DNA of 64,000 bases from Cololabis saira (taxonomy: Eukaryota; Chordata; Actinopteri; Beloniformes; Belonidae), in assembly GCF_033807715.1 (NCBI RefSeq), contig NC_084606.1, positions 40,110,922 through 40,174,921 of the forward strand. The letters are read 5' to 3'. A program made the position numbers and the translations under genes. Every line of letters begins with the position of its first letter. Positions within the stretch are counted from its first letter, which is position 1. Below the pieces are notes generated by a model. It was not told the DNA's origin, searched no databases, and saw only the letters and a list, made by a program, of their open reading frames with translations. Positions 39,901-48,889 of the stretch are shown here, one piece after another.

Positions 39901-40324
39901 CCTGGTGAACTTTTGGAGGGCGGGGAACTGCAACCACTTCTATTTTGCTAGGCACCTGGCCAGAGTCGCCAATATCATGTAATCCTACAGTTTTAGAGTC
40001 GCTAATTACATAATGCAATCCTACAGTTTTGTTGGCAGGCGTTGGTCCTTGAGAAGCAACAGATGTGTCGCTGAGTGGGGAAAAACGGTTAGACACATGA
40101 AGCGGGTGGTGGTGTTCTGTGAGCCCTTTAAGACTACCCTTCCTCCGAACCGTCACCCAGCTGCCCTGCCTGGCCGGCTGCCGGGGAGCTGCAGGGGAGC
40201 GGTTACGCTCAGCTGCTACGGGCCGGTCCGCAGAGGATTCTATCGGACTATGGTCTAGTTGGCCAAACCGGACCTCTAACTGACTAAGCCTCGCCTCCAG
40301 CCCTGTTAAACTACAGCTCTGCAT
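36968..40324 (-). CDS. L2 ORF2: APE endonuclease and reverse transcriptase, open
   Basis: 1118 codons with no interruption. The endonuclease (~residues 170-400) shows GLLNIRSLSSKS, FCLTETWL, RGGGVAAIYNSG, VYRPP, IIVGDFNIHMD, HTLDLVLTYG and LLSDHYLITFEF. RT motifs are FQSGFRMHHSTETAL, LLDLSAAFDTIDH, GVPQGSVLGPILFSLYM and the catalytic HCYADDTQLYL. The C-terminus ends LKTFLFSKAYS. Unusually, residues 6-88 (LTGLEARLSQLEVRFGQLDH ... SNRFSPLSDTSV) are a copy of the ORF1 coiled-coil/linker region, so the protein starts with ORF1 sequence. All catalytic boxes are present, so the copy could be competent or very young. Confidence 0.9.
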   Translation of the reverse strand: MQSCSLTGLEARLSQLEVRFGQLDHSPIESSADRPVAAERNRSPAAPRQPARQGSWVTVRRKGSLKGLTEHHHPLHVSNRFSPLSDTSVASQGPTPANKTVGLHYVISDSKTVGLHDIGDSGQVPSKIEVVAVPRPPKVHQVQRYRGANQDNLVKIKTNVHLVPITDLKIRCGLLNIRSLSSKSLLVNDIITESRSDIFCLTETWLQEEEYVSLNESTPPGYFNHHIPRSTGRGGGVAAIYNSGLETKIEPKCNYNTFESLMLGLKFPSRKSEKPVVLVVVYRPPAGAYLEFLSEFSDFLSGLLISTDKFIIVGDFNIHMDVESDNLKLAFDSLLESMGISQKVDKPTHCFNHTLDLVLTYGVETDGLLVSPVNSLLSDHYLITFEFNFVDVEVQNRRYYFSRCLSDEVIVKFREAIAYLTTVRNSDVVEASDLGSTSADVDFLASNTADLLHSALDEVAPLKRRVSSHRSLTPWYNSDIRILKQNVRKMERKWYSCRSVDSHREWKDILIVYKKAIRKARTAYYSTLIEDNKSNPRFLFSTVARLTKSHNSVEPCIPAALSSEDFMGFFNSKIARIREEINQPVVGVSSALATSLGSDLSLDCFDPIDLPELTSLVNRAKSTTCMLDPIPTRLFKHIFSLIGTTILDQINLSLSLGYVPQVFKVAVIKPLLKKPSLDPDTLANYRPISNLPFVSKILEKAVSSQLCDYLYRNDLFEVFQSGFRMHHSTETALVRVTNDLLMASDKGLVSILVLLDLSAAFDTIDHGILLHRLEHVVGIKGTALCWFKSYLSDRFQFVHVHEVSSEQSRVCYGVPQGSVLGPILFSLYMQPLGSIIQNHGIQFHCYADDTQLYLSMKPDETEPLVKLQACLRDIKDWMSRNFLLLNSDKTEVIILGPEHLRKGLDGVAMASSATVRNLGVIFDQDLSFKPYVNQVCKIAFFHLRNIAKIRKILSQSDAEKLVHAFVSSRLDYCNVLLAGCPSNLLNRLQLIQNAAARVLTGISRRDHVSPVLASLHWLPVKFRIQFKILLLAYKAQNGLAPHYLQDLIVPYVPVRALRSQSAGLLVVPRVSKCRFGGRAFCYQAPLLWNQLPIWVKGADTTSTFKTKLKTFLFSKAYS

Positions 40325-40345
40325 CCTGGCCTGGACCCTGCATTG

Positions 40346-41218
40346 TCAGGGGGAGTGTCTAATAACATTGGCCAGATTTCTAGACATAAGAGCTGCACCA
40401 TCCCGGGTGGGATGAATGCCGTCCCTTCTAATCAGACCGGGCTTTCCCCAGAATGTCTCCCAGTTGTCAATAAAGTCCACGTCGTTTTCTGAACACCACT
40501 GAGACAACCAGCGGCGGAGCGAGAGCATGCGACTAAACATGTCATCGCTGGTCAGATTGGGGAGGGGGCCAGAAAAACCTACAGAGTCCGACATGGTCTT
40601 GGCGAAGTTACACACCGAGACAATATTCATTCTGGTTACTTCCGACTGGCGAAGACGGGAGTCATTAGCTCCGACATTGATGATAACTTTACCATATTTA
40701 CGATTACCCTTTGCCAGTAGCTTCAAATTTGCTTCTATGTCGCCCGCTCTGGCCCCCGGGATACACCTAACTAAGGTCTCTGGAGTCGGCTTCACATGTC
40801 TCACAATAGAGTCTCCAATCACCAGGGTCTGTTTCTCAACAGATGTGTCGCTGAGTGGGGAAAAACGGTTAGACACATGAAGCGGGTGGTGTTCCGTGAG
40901 CCCTTTAAGACTACCCTTCCTCCGAACCGTCACCCAGCTGCCCTGCCTGGCCGGCTGCTCGGGAGCTGCAGGGGAGCGGTTACGCTCAGCTGCTACGGGC
41001 CGGTCCGCCGCTAGCTTAGCCTGGTTAGCTGAGGAGGCTCTCGGACTATGGTTTAGTTGGCCAAACCGGACCTCTAACTGACTGAGCCTCGCCTCCAGCC
41101 CTGCAAATAAGCTACACTTTAAGCACTTACCGTCTTCACTAAAGGAGGCAGAGGAATAACTAAACATTTCACACACTGAGCAGGAAAGAGGTGAAGCGGT
41201 GGGAGCCGGAGCGGCCAT
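40346..41218 (-). CDS. L2 ORF1 with Cys finger, coiled coil and SGNH/esterase domain
   Basis: 290 codons. The N-terminus has a CSVCEMF ... CLKCSLF Cys pair, then a short coiled coil (GLEARLSQLEVRFGQL), a basic Pro/Ser linker, and an SGNH hydrolase-like domain. The latter has TLVIGDSIVRHV (GDS, ~residue 134), IINVGANDSR (~176) and RRDGIHPTRDGAALM (DxxH, ~264). Esterase-type ORF1 proteins are known from CR1/L2 elements. The role is thought to be in RNA-protein particle or lipid interaction and is unproven. It ends 21 bases upstream of the ORF2 start. Confidence 0.85.
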   Translation of the reverse strand: MAAPAPTASPLSCSVCEMFSYSSASFSEDGKCLKCSLFAGLEARLSQLEVRFGQLNHSPRASSANQAKLAADRPVAAERNRSPAAPEQPARQGSWVTVRRKGSLKGLTEHHPLHVSNRFSPLSDTSVEKQTLVIGDSIVRHVKPTPETLVRCIPGARAGDIEANLKLLAKGNRKYGKVIINVGANDSRLRQSEVTRMNIVSVCNFAKTMSDSVGFSGPLPNLTSDDMFSRMLSLRRWLSQWCSENDVDFIDNWETFWGKPGLIRRDGIHPTRDGAALMSRNLANVIRHSP

Positions 41219-41515
41219 GCTAAGATGCTAACGGAGGCTAACGGACAGAAAATGTATCGGTGATTGGTGACAGTGAAAGTTACGGAAGAGAAAATGAGCG
41301 AGTGTTGAAATAAAGACAGTAATGTACCAGATATAGTGCTATTTTACCAGAAAACAGTCTAAGTTTTAGATAAAAAGTCGGGAGAGATCTGAGCCTGCAA
41401 ACGCCGAGAGACGGCAGCAGCACAGACCGCAACACCAGGAAGTGACGCGATGCGTGACGCAATACGTTCAAATCTACCACCAGACTGTTTGCAGACCTGG
41501 GAATTGGATCATTCA

Positions 41516-41862
41516 TGTCATGGTTAGGTTTTCTTAGGACCCAAGTGCAGGAGAGAGAGGGAGGCCAGAGGCAGGAGTTCTCAAAAACAAAAAGGATTTA
41601 ATCCACAAAAGGCAAAAACAAGGCGCTGCAGAGCAGGATCAAAAAAACACAAAACTAACAGGGATAAAGACCAGGAGCACATGGAGGGAAGAACCAGTAC
41701 GGACCGACAGGGAACCAAGGAATGACAAGACAAGATATACTGAGGGGATAACGAGATATGACGAGACACAGGTGCAGACACAATCAGGGCAGATGGGACA
41801 CAGGCGGGGCAAAACAGAAACTGAAAGTCAAACTGGAGGCTGGGGGAATGTCAACCTTGACA
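41516..41862 (-). repeat. LTR copy A (3' LTR in element orientation)
   Basis: TGTCATGGTTAGG ... CAACCTTGACA with TGTCA/TGACA ends. Differs from copy B at four positions that I can count by eye. Confidence 0.9.
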
Positions 41863-42129
41863 GAACCCCCCCCTCAAGGGACAGATCCCAGATGTCCCAC
41901 TCGGCCTACCACCCAGGGCGGGCGGAGGGGGCCCGGAGGAGGGCCCAGGCCAACACACGGCCAACGTTCCGGGGGCCGTCCTGGGGACCGTGCAGACCCG
42001 CGAGACGGCCCCGGGGGTCGCCGACGAGGCCGGGCAGACCGGCGAGAACGCTCGGGGGGACATCCACGAGGCCGACCAGACCGGCGAGACAGCTCCGGGG
42101 GCCGCCCACGAGGCCTAGGCCTGGGTCTT

Positions 42130-42840
42130 GACGCGGCTAGGCGTGGGGCTTGGCGTGGGGCTTGGCGTGGGGCTTGGCGTGGGGCTTGGCGGTCTTGGCG
42201 GTCTTGGCGTGGGGCTTGGTGTGGGGCTTGGCAGGCTTGGCGGTCTTGGCGTGACGGGAACGTGACATGGCTCAGGAACGTGACATGGCTCAGGAACGTG
42301 ACATGGCTCAGGAACGTGACATGGCTGCGGGGGTGCCCGGGTCCGGGGCGCCGGCTGCGGGGAGCCCGGGTCCGGGGCGCCGGCTGTGGGGGAGCCCGGT
42401 CCCGGGGCGCCGGCTGCGGGGGAGCCCGGGTCTGTGGCGCTGGCCCCCCCTCGAGGGGCGCTGGCACCCCCTCAAGGGACAGATCCCTGATGTCCCCAGA
42501 GTCCACATCCAGGGCGGGCTGGGGGGACACACGGGTCCTCGGAGCTGGCTGGGGGGGGGACACGAGTCCTCGGAGCCGGCTGGGGGGGACACGAGTCCTC
42601 GGAGCCGGCTGGAGGGGGGACACGGGTCCTCGGAGCCGGCTGGGGGAGGGACACGGGTCCTCGGAGCTGGCTGGGGGGGGTCCGGAACCATCACCGGAGG
42701 AGGAACTCGAGCCGGAGCTGAGGCGTCCAGGACCACCGCTGGAGCCAGAACAGAGGGCGATGCGTCCAGGACCACCGCTAGAGCAGGAACAGGGGGCGAT
42801 GCGTCCAGGACCACCGCCGGAGCAGGAACAGGCTGTGGCT
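42130..42840. repeat. Cluster of five different minisatellites inside the LTR element
   Basis: In order: a 12-bp unit (CTTGGCGTGGGG, ~42140-42250), an 18-bp unit (GAACGTGACATGGCTCAG, ~42258-42325), a ~30-bp unit (GGGGCGCCGGCTGCGGGG plus GAGCCCGGGTCC, ~42340-42440), a ~30-bp unit (CACGGGTCCTCGGAGCCGGC, ~42525-42675) and a 39-bp unit (GCGTCCAGGACCACCGCTGG, ~42720-42835). All are G+C-rich. Confidence 0.85.
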
Positions 42841-43201
42841 GGCGCTGACGCCGTCGCTTCCCCTGGGGCTGAGAACCCCCGGGCCCGCCTCGAGCTAGGC
42901 GTGTTCCCCAGAAGGGGGGAACAGGCTGGAATGCGTCCAGGACCACCTCGGGAACAGGAAGAGGTGCGTCCAGGGCCCCCACCGGAACAGGCTGGGGCTG
43001 GCGCTGACGCTGATGCCGTCGTCGTAGCCTCCCCTGAGCCTGCAGGCTCCTGGGCCCACCCAGAGCCAGGCGTGTTCCCCAAAATGGGTCCCAATACTCA
43101 TCCTCGGCCCAGCGTACGTTTTTAGCCGCTTCACGGCAGAGGAAGTCCAAAATGGTGAGGTAGTCTCCCGCTGGGTCCACCTGGTCGGTCCGTTCTGTCA
43201 T
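42308..43201 (-). CDS. Gag-like leader plus Pro/Arg-rich repeat ORF of the LTR element
   Basis: A 297-codon frame that starts in the internal region next to the 5' LTR with MTERTDQVDPAGDYL and EDEYWDPFWG. That wording resembles the first residues of gypsy gag in fish (DPA...). It then runs into a Pro/Arg/Gly-rich repeat region produced by minisatellites. There is no protease, RT or integrase. Function is doubtful; it may simply be what remains of gag. Confidence 0.35.
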   Translation of the reverse strand: MTERTDQVDPAGDYLTILDFLCREAAKNVRWAEDEYWDPFWGTRLALGGPRSLQAQGRLRRRHQRQRQPQPVPVGALDAPLPVPEVVLDAFQPVPPFWGTRLARGGPGGSQPQGKRRRQRQPQPVPAPAVVLDASPPVPALAVVLDASPSVLAPAVVLDASAPARVPPPVMVPDPPQPAPRTRVPPPAGSEDPCPPSSRLRGLVSPPAGSEDSCPPPSQLRGPVCPPSPPWMWTLGTSGICPLRGCQRPSRGGQRHRPGLPRSRRPGTGLPHSRRPGPGLPAAGAPDPGTPAAMSRS

Positions 43202-43542
43202 GGTTAGGTTTTCTTAGGACCCAAGTGCAGGAGAGATAGGGAGGCAAGAGGCAGGAGTTCTCAAAAACAAAAAGGATTTAATCCACAAAAGGCAAAAACA
43301 AGGCGCTGCAGAGCAGGATCAAAAAAACACAAAACTAACAGGGATAAAGACCAGGAGCACATGGAGGGAAGAACCAGTACGGACCGACAGGGAACCAAGG
43401 AATGACAAGACAAGATATACTGAGGGGATAACAAGACATGACGAGACACAGGTGCAGACACAATCAGGGCAGATGGGACACAGGCGGGGCAAAACAGAAA
43501 CTGAAAGTCAAACTGGAGGCTGGGGGAATGTCAACCTTGACA
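43196..43542 (-). repeat. LTR copy B (5' LTR in element orientation)
   Basis: Same ends and length as copy A. The visible differences are GAGAGAGAGG/GAGAGATAGG, GGCCAGAGG/GGCAAGAGG and ACGAGATATG/ACAAGACATG. About 1 % divergence suggests a recent insertion. Confidence 0.9.
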
Positions 43543-43547
43543 GTTCA

Positions 43548-43970
43548 GCCATCAAAGCTGCATCGGAAGCAGCCGAAAGAAGCAGCCAGTGGCTCTTTAT
43601 GAGGAGGAAAGATCCCAGCTGGGCCCCAAAGTAGCCAACCAGAAGGTATGCGGTCAGCCTAGGCCTGACTCAGGGAAAAGGACGCCCCTGCCATGCAGAG
43701 TCCCTTGAGAGGTCAGTCACTCTCATGCTCCCATTTCAGATTAAAAACCATAGATGGTAAAAACCTGCCATGCTGACTAGGATGATGGAAACAACACTGC
43801 TGCAACTGTGCATTACAATCATAAGTTTATAGTGGGTGTGTGAATTATCAATAATCAGTATTATTGGCAGTAATAGAGGACCCCAACATCATATTTTGTT
43901 TAGGGCCCCGTGGAGGCTTGGGCCGGCCCTGCCCTCATGCCCCTATCTTCATCGGTGAGCTGCTAACTTG
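43548..43970. other. No gene recognised
   Basis: Apparently unique sequence, including GGCCCCGTGGAGGCTTGGGC near 43903. I see no ORF, repeat or motif to report. Confidence 0.4.
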
Positions 43971-43971
43971 A

Positions 43972-44456
43972 GCCTGATTTAAGGTTCTGCGTTAAACCAA
44001 CCAAGCCTACGCCGTCACCGTGACGCCGTCGTGAACCTTCGGACTTCTCCGTCACTCCATTTTCTCCACGGTGCAATACCCCCCAGAGCACTAGTTGATA
44101 CTTTGTTTAGCTTCAGGCTTTTCCGGTCACAGTGAATCAAAGAGATAAGAACAACTATTGTGCAAAAAACCAAAACAACCCAAAAAATGTTTTTAAAAAT
44201 CACACCCACACGACGAAAAGAGCGCTGAAAGTTCACTACTGCTTCACGAATCGGAACCGGAAATGCATTGCTACCGAGAAAACCAATCACAGCCCTCTCG
44301 GTCTGCGTTGGGTCTGCATCGCCTCGACGCGTAGTAACATTTTTTGGGAGGTGAACGTCAGGCTACGGCGTAGACTACGGAGAGACTCCCGCGTAGCCGC
44401 GTACCCTACGCCGTAGGCTCTGCGTTGATTTAATGCAGAACCATAATTCAGCTTTA
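43972..44456. mobile_element. Palindromic element of family P, long copy (4)
   Basis: The left end is CTGATTTAAGGTTCTGCGTT and the right end TTTAATGCAGAACCATAATT, with CCTACGCCGTAGGCTCTGCG inside the right end. At ~485 bp it is four times the size of the 115-bp copy near 54072 and may be closer to a parental form. The interior has no transposase. It is inserted in an L1 endonuclease fragment. Confidence 0.65.
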
Positions 44457-44720
44457 AAAAGTAATCTAGTCTGGAATATGAGTGGTGGACCGCCGAGAAG
44501 AAAGTGTAGTCCCTGAGAGTTGGGTGGTGAGAACGCCATGCATCACAAACACCAAGATCAGTCATATATTAATAATTAATAATATTTGCAGACTGCCAAC
44601 CCCTGTGACTACCTGCGTTACCGAGCCTGTCCACTCCAGAGTCCAGTACCAGGTTGACGTCTCCTCCAATGATGACTTGTACCTGCTGTCGTACCTGCTG
44701 TTCGTCACACGTGGTGCCTG
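44457..44720 (-). pseudogene. L1-type ORF2 endonuclease fragment
   Basis: Minus-strand words [20 protein letters not shown] and [10 protein letters not shown], and upstream VIIGGDVNLVLDSGVDR, match the middle of L1 endonucleases (GGDFN and the S.RLDYF loop). About 85 codons remain, with frameshifts. Confidence 0.65.
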
Positions 44721-45515
44721 AAATCTGGTATAGATTCTTCAGTTTTGGTCTTAAACGCTATTATGTGTTAAACTCCAGACTGAATGCCATATGACATTTG
44801 CTTGTAGCTGTTTTACATAGTTTCTTGTGTGTAGGTGAATAATTTGAACAATGTGCACTATTCCTCTTTTAATTGAGCGTTAACTCGTCCCTGACAGCAG
44901 CATTTCAATGAGAAATCATGAACGGAAAGACAGGAAGTGGAGAGAATTGTAAACCTGAAACATGGTGGAATAACACATTCCTCGTTAATTAAGGATTGTT
45001 GGTGCACTGGGGTGCAAGCAAGTTGTGAAATAAAATAGTTGGTTTTTCACCCTTTGTGTGTGTGCAATCAGATGTGATGTAAAAATAATGAAGTGACACA
45101 GACTTGCCTGGCATGCAGCGCTGAGGCTGGTCTCTCTGGCTTGTCCAAACTAATCAAACATGCAGGAGAGGCTGAGCTCTGAAACCTGACAAATGAGTCC
45201 AAACACTACCTGGGCGCAGCCCTTATTCTGCTCCAATTATGAGGAAATAATGAGACCAAGACTTAAGAAAAAAAAGACTTCCAGCGGACTTCGGGACATT
45301 GAATCATGAGGAGGGGGTCCGCTCGAGGTATTTCAATATTTTCATTATTTAACTATCTATTTGTTACCATCACACATCAGAGATTTTTATTGGCAAACAG
45401 CATGAACTCAAAATGTTTGATGTAGTTTTCTCGTCAACGTCATTAAATTTTTCTATACACCAGTTTTTCCATTTCAGGACTTTAACACAAGCTTTTACTT
45501 TCTTTTAGCACTTGA
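44721..45515. other. No gene recognised
   Basis: AT-rich and mixed sequence without ORFs above noise, repeats or splice context that I can interpret. Confidence 0.4.
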
Positions 45516-45765
45516 CACCACTGACACCACCTCCACCTTTAAAACCAAACTATAAATGTTAGAGTTTAGTAAGCCTCTAGTTAGTGTAAACTCTAGTGTG
45601 TTAGGACCAGTAGTCGTAGCTGCAGCTGCAGGACCAGACTAGAGCAGCTGGTCTGAAACAGCTTCATCCTAGATACGCTGCTATAGAGCTACGCTGCAGG
45701 GGGATCCAACATGATCCACTGAGCGGTGCCCCTCACCCTTCCTTCCCCTTCTCTTTCCTTTCTTG
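45516..45765 (+). mobile_element. L2 3'-end fragment
   Basis: ACACCACCTCCACCTTTAAA (end of ORF2), AACTCTAGTGTGTTAG and ATCCACTGAGCGGTGCCCCT match the ends of the other L2 copies in this window. It is joined directly to an RT fragment of another LINE. Confidence 0.7.
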
Positions 45766-46565
45766 AGATCAAGGAAGGATGGTTTAGGGACTTTCTTTCC
45801 TGTTGCCCACAAAGGGTTTGTGCCAGGGAGAACACATCAGAGGTGCTCACTGTGAGCACAGGTTGCCCACAAGGAAGCGTACTGTCCCCTGTGTTATTCT
45901 CGCTTTTTACTAATGAATTTATGATCAACGAGCAATGTTTTAAACTAAGTAAGTATGCAGATGATGTGGCCTTGGTTGCCCTGTTACTTAAAGGGGACCT
46001 ATTGTGAAAAACACGTTTTTTTCTTGCTTTAACATATAAAGTGGTCTCCCATCAGCCTGCCAACTCAGAGAAGGAGGAAAGCGACCAGATTCTGCAGTGT
46101 CTGTCCAGCCGCCCAGATGATCCGTCCAGTGTGATGTGGATCTACGAGCCAATAAGATTCTGCTCCCGTCATGACGTCACAAGAGGAGAGACGCGTGAAA
46201 CCACGCCCACAACTAACTCCGCCGGCCGGAGCTTCCGCCATTTTTTCGTAGCGGTGTATCGCGTCATTCAGGCAGCCAATCAGCACAGAGCCTCATTATC
46301 ATAGCCCCGCCCACTCAGAATCCTGCATAGATAATGAGGTTAGAGAATGGGAAGATAAAGACATGGCTCAGAGACTGAATTTCTAATTTATTTAGCAAAA
46401 ACAATCAAAAGCTTGTTTTTAAGACATTCAAGGCCTGTTTAAAATAGGTATTAGATGCTTTAAAGGTCCCCTTTAAATCAGATGCCTATGTTGCTCACAC
46501 TGTGGCACTTGAAGGGTGGTGTCACACTAGCCAGCAAGAAATGAATGTTGGCAAGACAAAGGATA
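45766..46565 (+). pseudogene. CR1/Rex1-like reverse transcriptase fragment, split by a TTAA element
   Basis: Reads GWFRDFLSCCPQRVC, LTVSTGCPQGSVLSPVLFSL and KYADDVALVALLLK, is interrupted at 45992-46472, then continues SDAYVAHTVALEGW and QQEMNVGKTKD. The Y-A-D-D box is intact. Only ~110 codons remain. Confidence 0.75.
45992..46472. mobile_element. piggyBac-like MITE with TTAA target sites
   Basis: AGGGGACCT at the left and AGGTCCCCT at the right are exact inverted repeats. TTAA flanks both sides (45988-45991, 46473-46476), and removal restores the RT frame LLLKSDAYV. TTAA duplication is the hallmark of piggyBac. The interior is non-coding. Confidence 0.85.
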
Positions 46566-47258
46566 TAAGTAAGTAAGTAAGTAAGCTTTATTTGTACAGC
46601 GCCCTTCACACACCGTATCTTATCCAGCTCAGGGAGTAGACTTGGACGATATAGATACTCAAACTGGGCTTCTATAATTATTATCTTTTTTTTTCACACA
46701 CAAAAAGTAAGGATTTTTGTGCCTCTAAAATACAGCTTTTTTGATCAGAATGGGAAAAATGTGGGATTTGTCCCAAAGTCTACTGTTTAATTGTATTTCT
46801 GAATAGACTGACGGGTTCGAGTTTCAACTTGCACTATTTCTTTGTGTTTCCAGTAGACTGATATGTTTGGGATACAAGTAATACAGTTTCATGTATTTCC
46901 AGTAGAAGTTTACGTGGAGTCAGGTCACTGACATGTTCGTATGGGTTGATGGGCTAAAAACAACTCATCATATCTCTTTATATATGGGTTCTTTTTGTGG
47001 CTTTTGAGGTTAAGATGCAATGTTTTCCTTGACATTTATTAAGTTGCGGGATCAGCGCGATAGGAAGTAGTAAGGTATGCTAATCAGTGAATCAGTGAGT
47101 TTCACACTGCTGCCTCCAGCAGTAGTGATTGTACTGTGTTTTTTTGTTGTTTTTTAAGTTTTGGTTTACTGTGCGTTCTGTTAATGTATTTTTCCATTAT
47201 TTTGTGCTGTTACTGCTACAATTCATATTTTTCACTCTCCAGCACTGACTCTGCGACA
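46566..47258. other. LINE tail scrap, otherwise no gene
   Basis: AAGTAAGTAAGCTTTATTTG at 46567-46595 with CAGCGCCCTTCACAC looks like the reversed 3' tail of a retroposon. The rest (to 47258) holds nothing I can identify. Confidence 0.35.
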
Positions 47259-47260
47259 TA

Positions 47261-48802
47261 CAGTGGGGAGAACAAGTATTTGATACACTGCTGATTTTGC
47301 AGGTTTTCCCACTTGAAAAGCATGTAGAAGTCTGTCATTTTTATCATAGGTACTCTTCAACTGTGAGTGATGGAATCTAAAAAAAAATCCAGAAAATCAC
47401 ATTGTATGATTTTTAAGTAATTAATTTGCATTTTATTGCATGACATAAGTATTTGATCACCTGTCAACCAGTAAGACTTCCGCCTCTCACAGACCTGTTA
47501 GTTCTTCTTTAAGAAGCCCTCCTGTTCTCCACTCATTACCTGTATTAACTGCACCTGTTTGAACTCGTTACCTGTATAAAAGACACCTGTCCACACACTC
47601 AATCAAACAAACTCCAACCTCTCCACAATGGCCAAGACCAGAGAGCTGTGTAAGGACATCAGGGATAAAATTGTAGACCTGCACAAGGCTGGGATGGGCT
47701 ACAGGACACTAGGCAAGCAGCTTGGTCAGAAGGCAACAACTGTTGGCGCAATTATTAGAAAATGGAAGAAGTTCAAGATGACGGTCAATCTCCCTCGGTC
47801 TGGGGCTCCATGCAAAATCTCACCTCGTGGGGCATCAATGATCATGAGGAAGGTGAGGGATCAGCCCAGAACTACACGGCAGGACCTGGTCAATGACTTG
47901 AAGAGAGCTGGGACCACAGTCTCACAGAAAACCATTAGTAACACACTACGCCGTCATGGATTAAAATCCTGCAGCGCACGCAAGGTCCCCCTGCTCAAGC
48001 CAGTGCATGTCAAGGCCCGTCTGAAGTTTGCCAATGACCATCTGGATGATCCAGAGGAGGAATGGGAGAAGGTCATGTGGTCTGATGAGACTAAAATAGA
48101 GCTTTTTGGTGTAAACTCCATTCGCCGTGTTTGGAGGAAGAAGAAGGATGAGTACAACCCCAAGAACACCATCCCAACCGTGAAGCATGGAGGTGGAAAC
48201 ATCATTCTTTGGAGATGCTTTTCTGCAAAGGGGACAGGACGACTGCACCGTATTGAGGGGAGGATGGATGGGGCCATGTATCGCGAGATCTTGGCCAACA
48301 ACCTCCTTCCCTCAGCAAGAGCATTGAAGATGGGTCGTGGCTGGGTCTTCCAGTATGACAACGACCCGAAACACACAGCCAGGGCAACTAAGGAGTGGCT
48401 CCGTAAGAAGCATTTCAAGGTCCTGGAGTGGCCTAGCCAGTCTCCAGACCTGAACCCAATAGAAAATCTTTGGAGGGAGCTGAAAGTCTGTATTGCCTAG
48501 CGACAGCCCCGAAACCTGAAGGATCTGGAGAAGATCTGTATGGAGGAGTGGGCCAAAATCCCTGCTGCAGTGTGTGCAAACCTGGTCAAGAACTACAGGA
48601 AACGTCTGATCTCTGTAATTGCAAACAAAGGTTTCTGTACCAAATATTAAGTTCTGTTTTTCTGATGTATCAAATACTTATGTCATGCAATAAAATGCAA
48701 ATTAATTACTTAAAAATCATACAATGTGATTTTCTGGATTTTTTTTTTTAGATTCCATCACTCACAGTTGAAGAGTACTTCAACTACTTGTTCTCCCCAC
48801 TG
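47261..48802 (+). mobile_element. Tc1-type DNA transposon, TA target duplication
   Basis: CAGTGGGGAGAACAAGTA at the left is mirrored by TACTTGTTCTCCCCACTG at the right, with TA on each side (47259-47260, 48803-48804). Both ends carry long inner inverted repeats (GATGGAATCTAAAAAAAAA; GCATGACATAAGTATTTGAT). The right repeat lacks about 60 bases present at the left (the GCAGGTTTTCCCACTTGAAA portion). Confidence 0.95.
47628..48650 (+). pseudogene. Tc1 transposase, one internal stop
   Basis: Paired-type DNA-binding region with two HTH segments ([40 protein letters not shown]), then the DD34E core. The core has D in [11 protein letters not shown] (~151), D in [11 protein letters not shown] (~244) and E in [14 protein letters not shown] (~278). 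TAG at 48498-48500 follows VCIA where Gln is expected. The same frame stays open through [17 protein letters not shown] and [13 protein letters not shown] to TAA at 48648-48650. The 340-residue length is normal for Tc1. It would catalyse cut-and-paste at TA; the stop removes the last ~50 residues. Confidence 0.9.
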
Positions 48803-48889
48803 TAGGTGTGAATGGGCGGGGGCATTTATAGTGGATACATCTCCAACCATTCGGTCAATCCTTTCTCATGGCTAGTACATTGCTGCACC

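Larger units (their letters stand above)
36092..41510 (-). mobile_element. Near full-length L2-type LINE
   Basis: The 3' end is an AATTC array (36092-36146) plus TTTTATTTATATAGCGTCTA. The 3' UTR (36150-36960) contains a ~190-bp internal duplication (AGGCCAGCACACAGCTCCCG at ~36450 and AGGCCAGCACGCAGCTCCCG at ~36640). ORF2 and then ORF1 lie upstream on the minus strand, both long and open. The 5' border is set by the LTR element at 41516, so a few bases of 5' UTR may be missing. I could not define a target duplication. Confidence 0.85.
41516..43542 (-). mobile_element. Non-autonomous LTR retrotransposon (TRIM/LARD-like)
   Basis: Two direct 347-bp LTRs (41516-41862, 43196-43542) enclose 1.33 kb with no pol genes. 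A G-rich polypurine tract (minus strand GAGGGGGGGG) adjoins the LTR at 41862, which fixes the minus orientation. The flanks ATTCA (41511-41515) and GTTCA (43543-43547) share TTCA, a likely decayed 5-bp duplication. It abuts the 5' end of the L2 element. Confidence 0.85.

Noticed and set aside
38283..41081. Several plus-strand ORFs of 60-131 codons
   Set aside because: Shadows of the L2 ORF1 and ORF2 on the minus strand.
41758..43125. 455-codon plus-strand and 406-codon minus-strand Pro/Arg/Gly-rich ORFs
   Set aside because: Both are by-products of G+C-rich minisatellites in the LTR element; only the 297-codon minus frame starts with gag-like residues.
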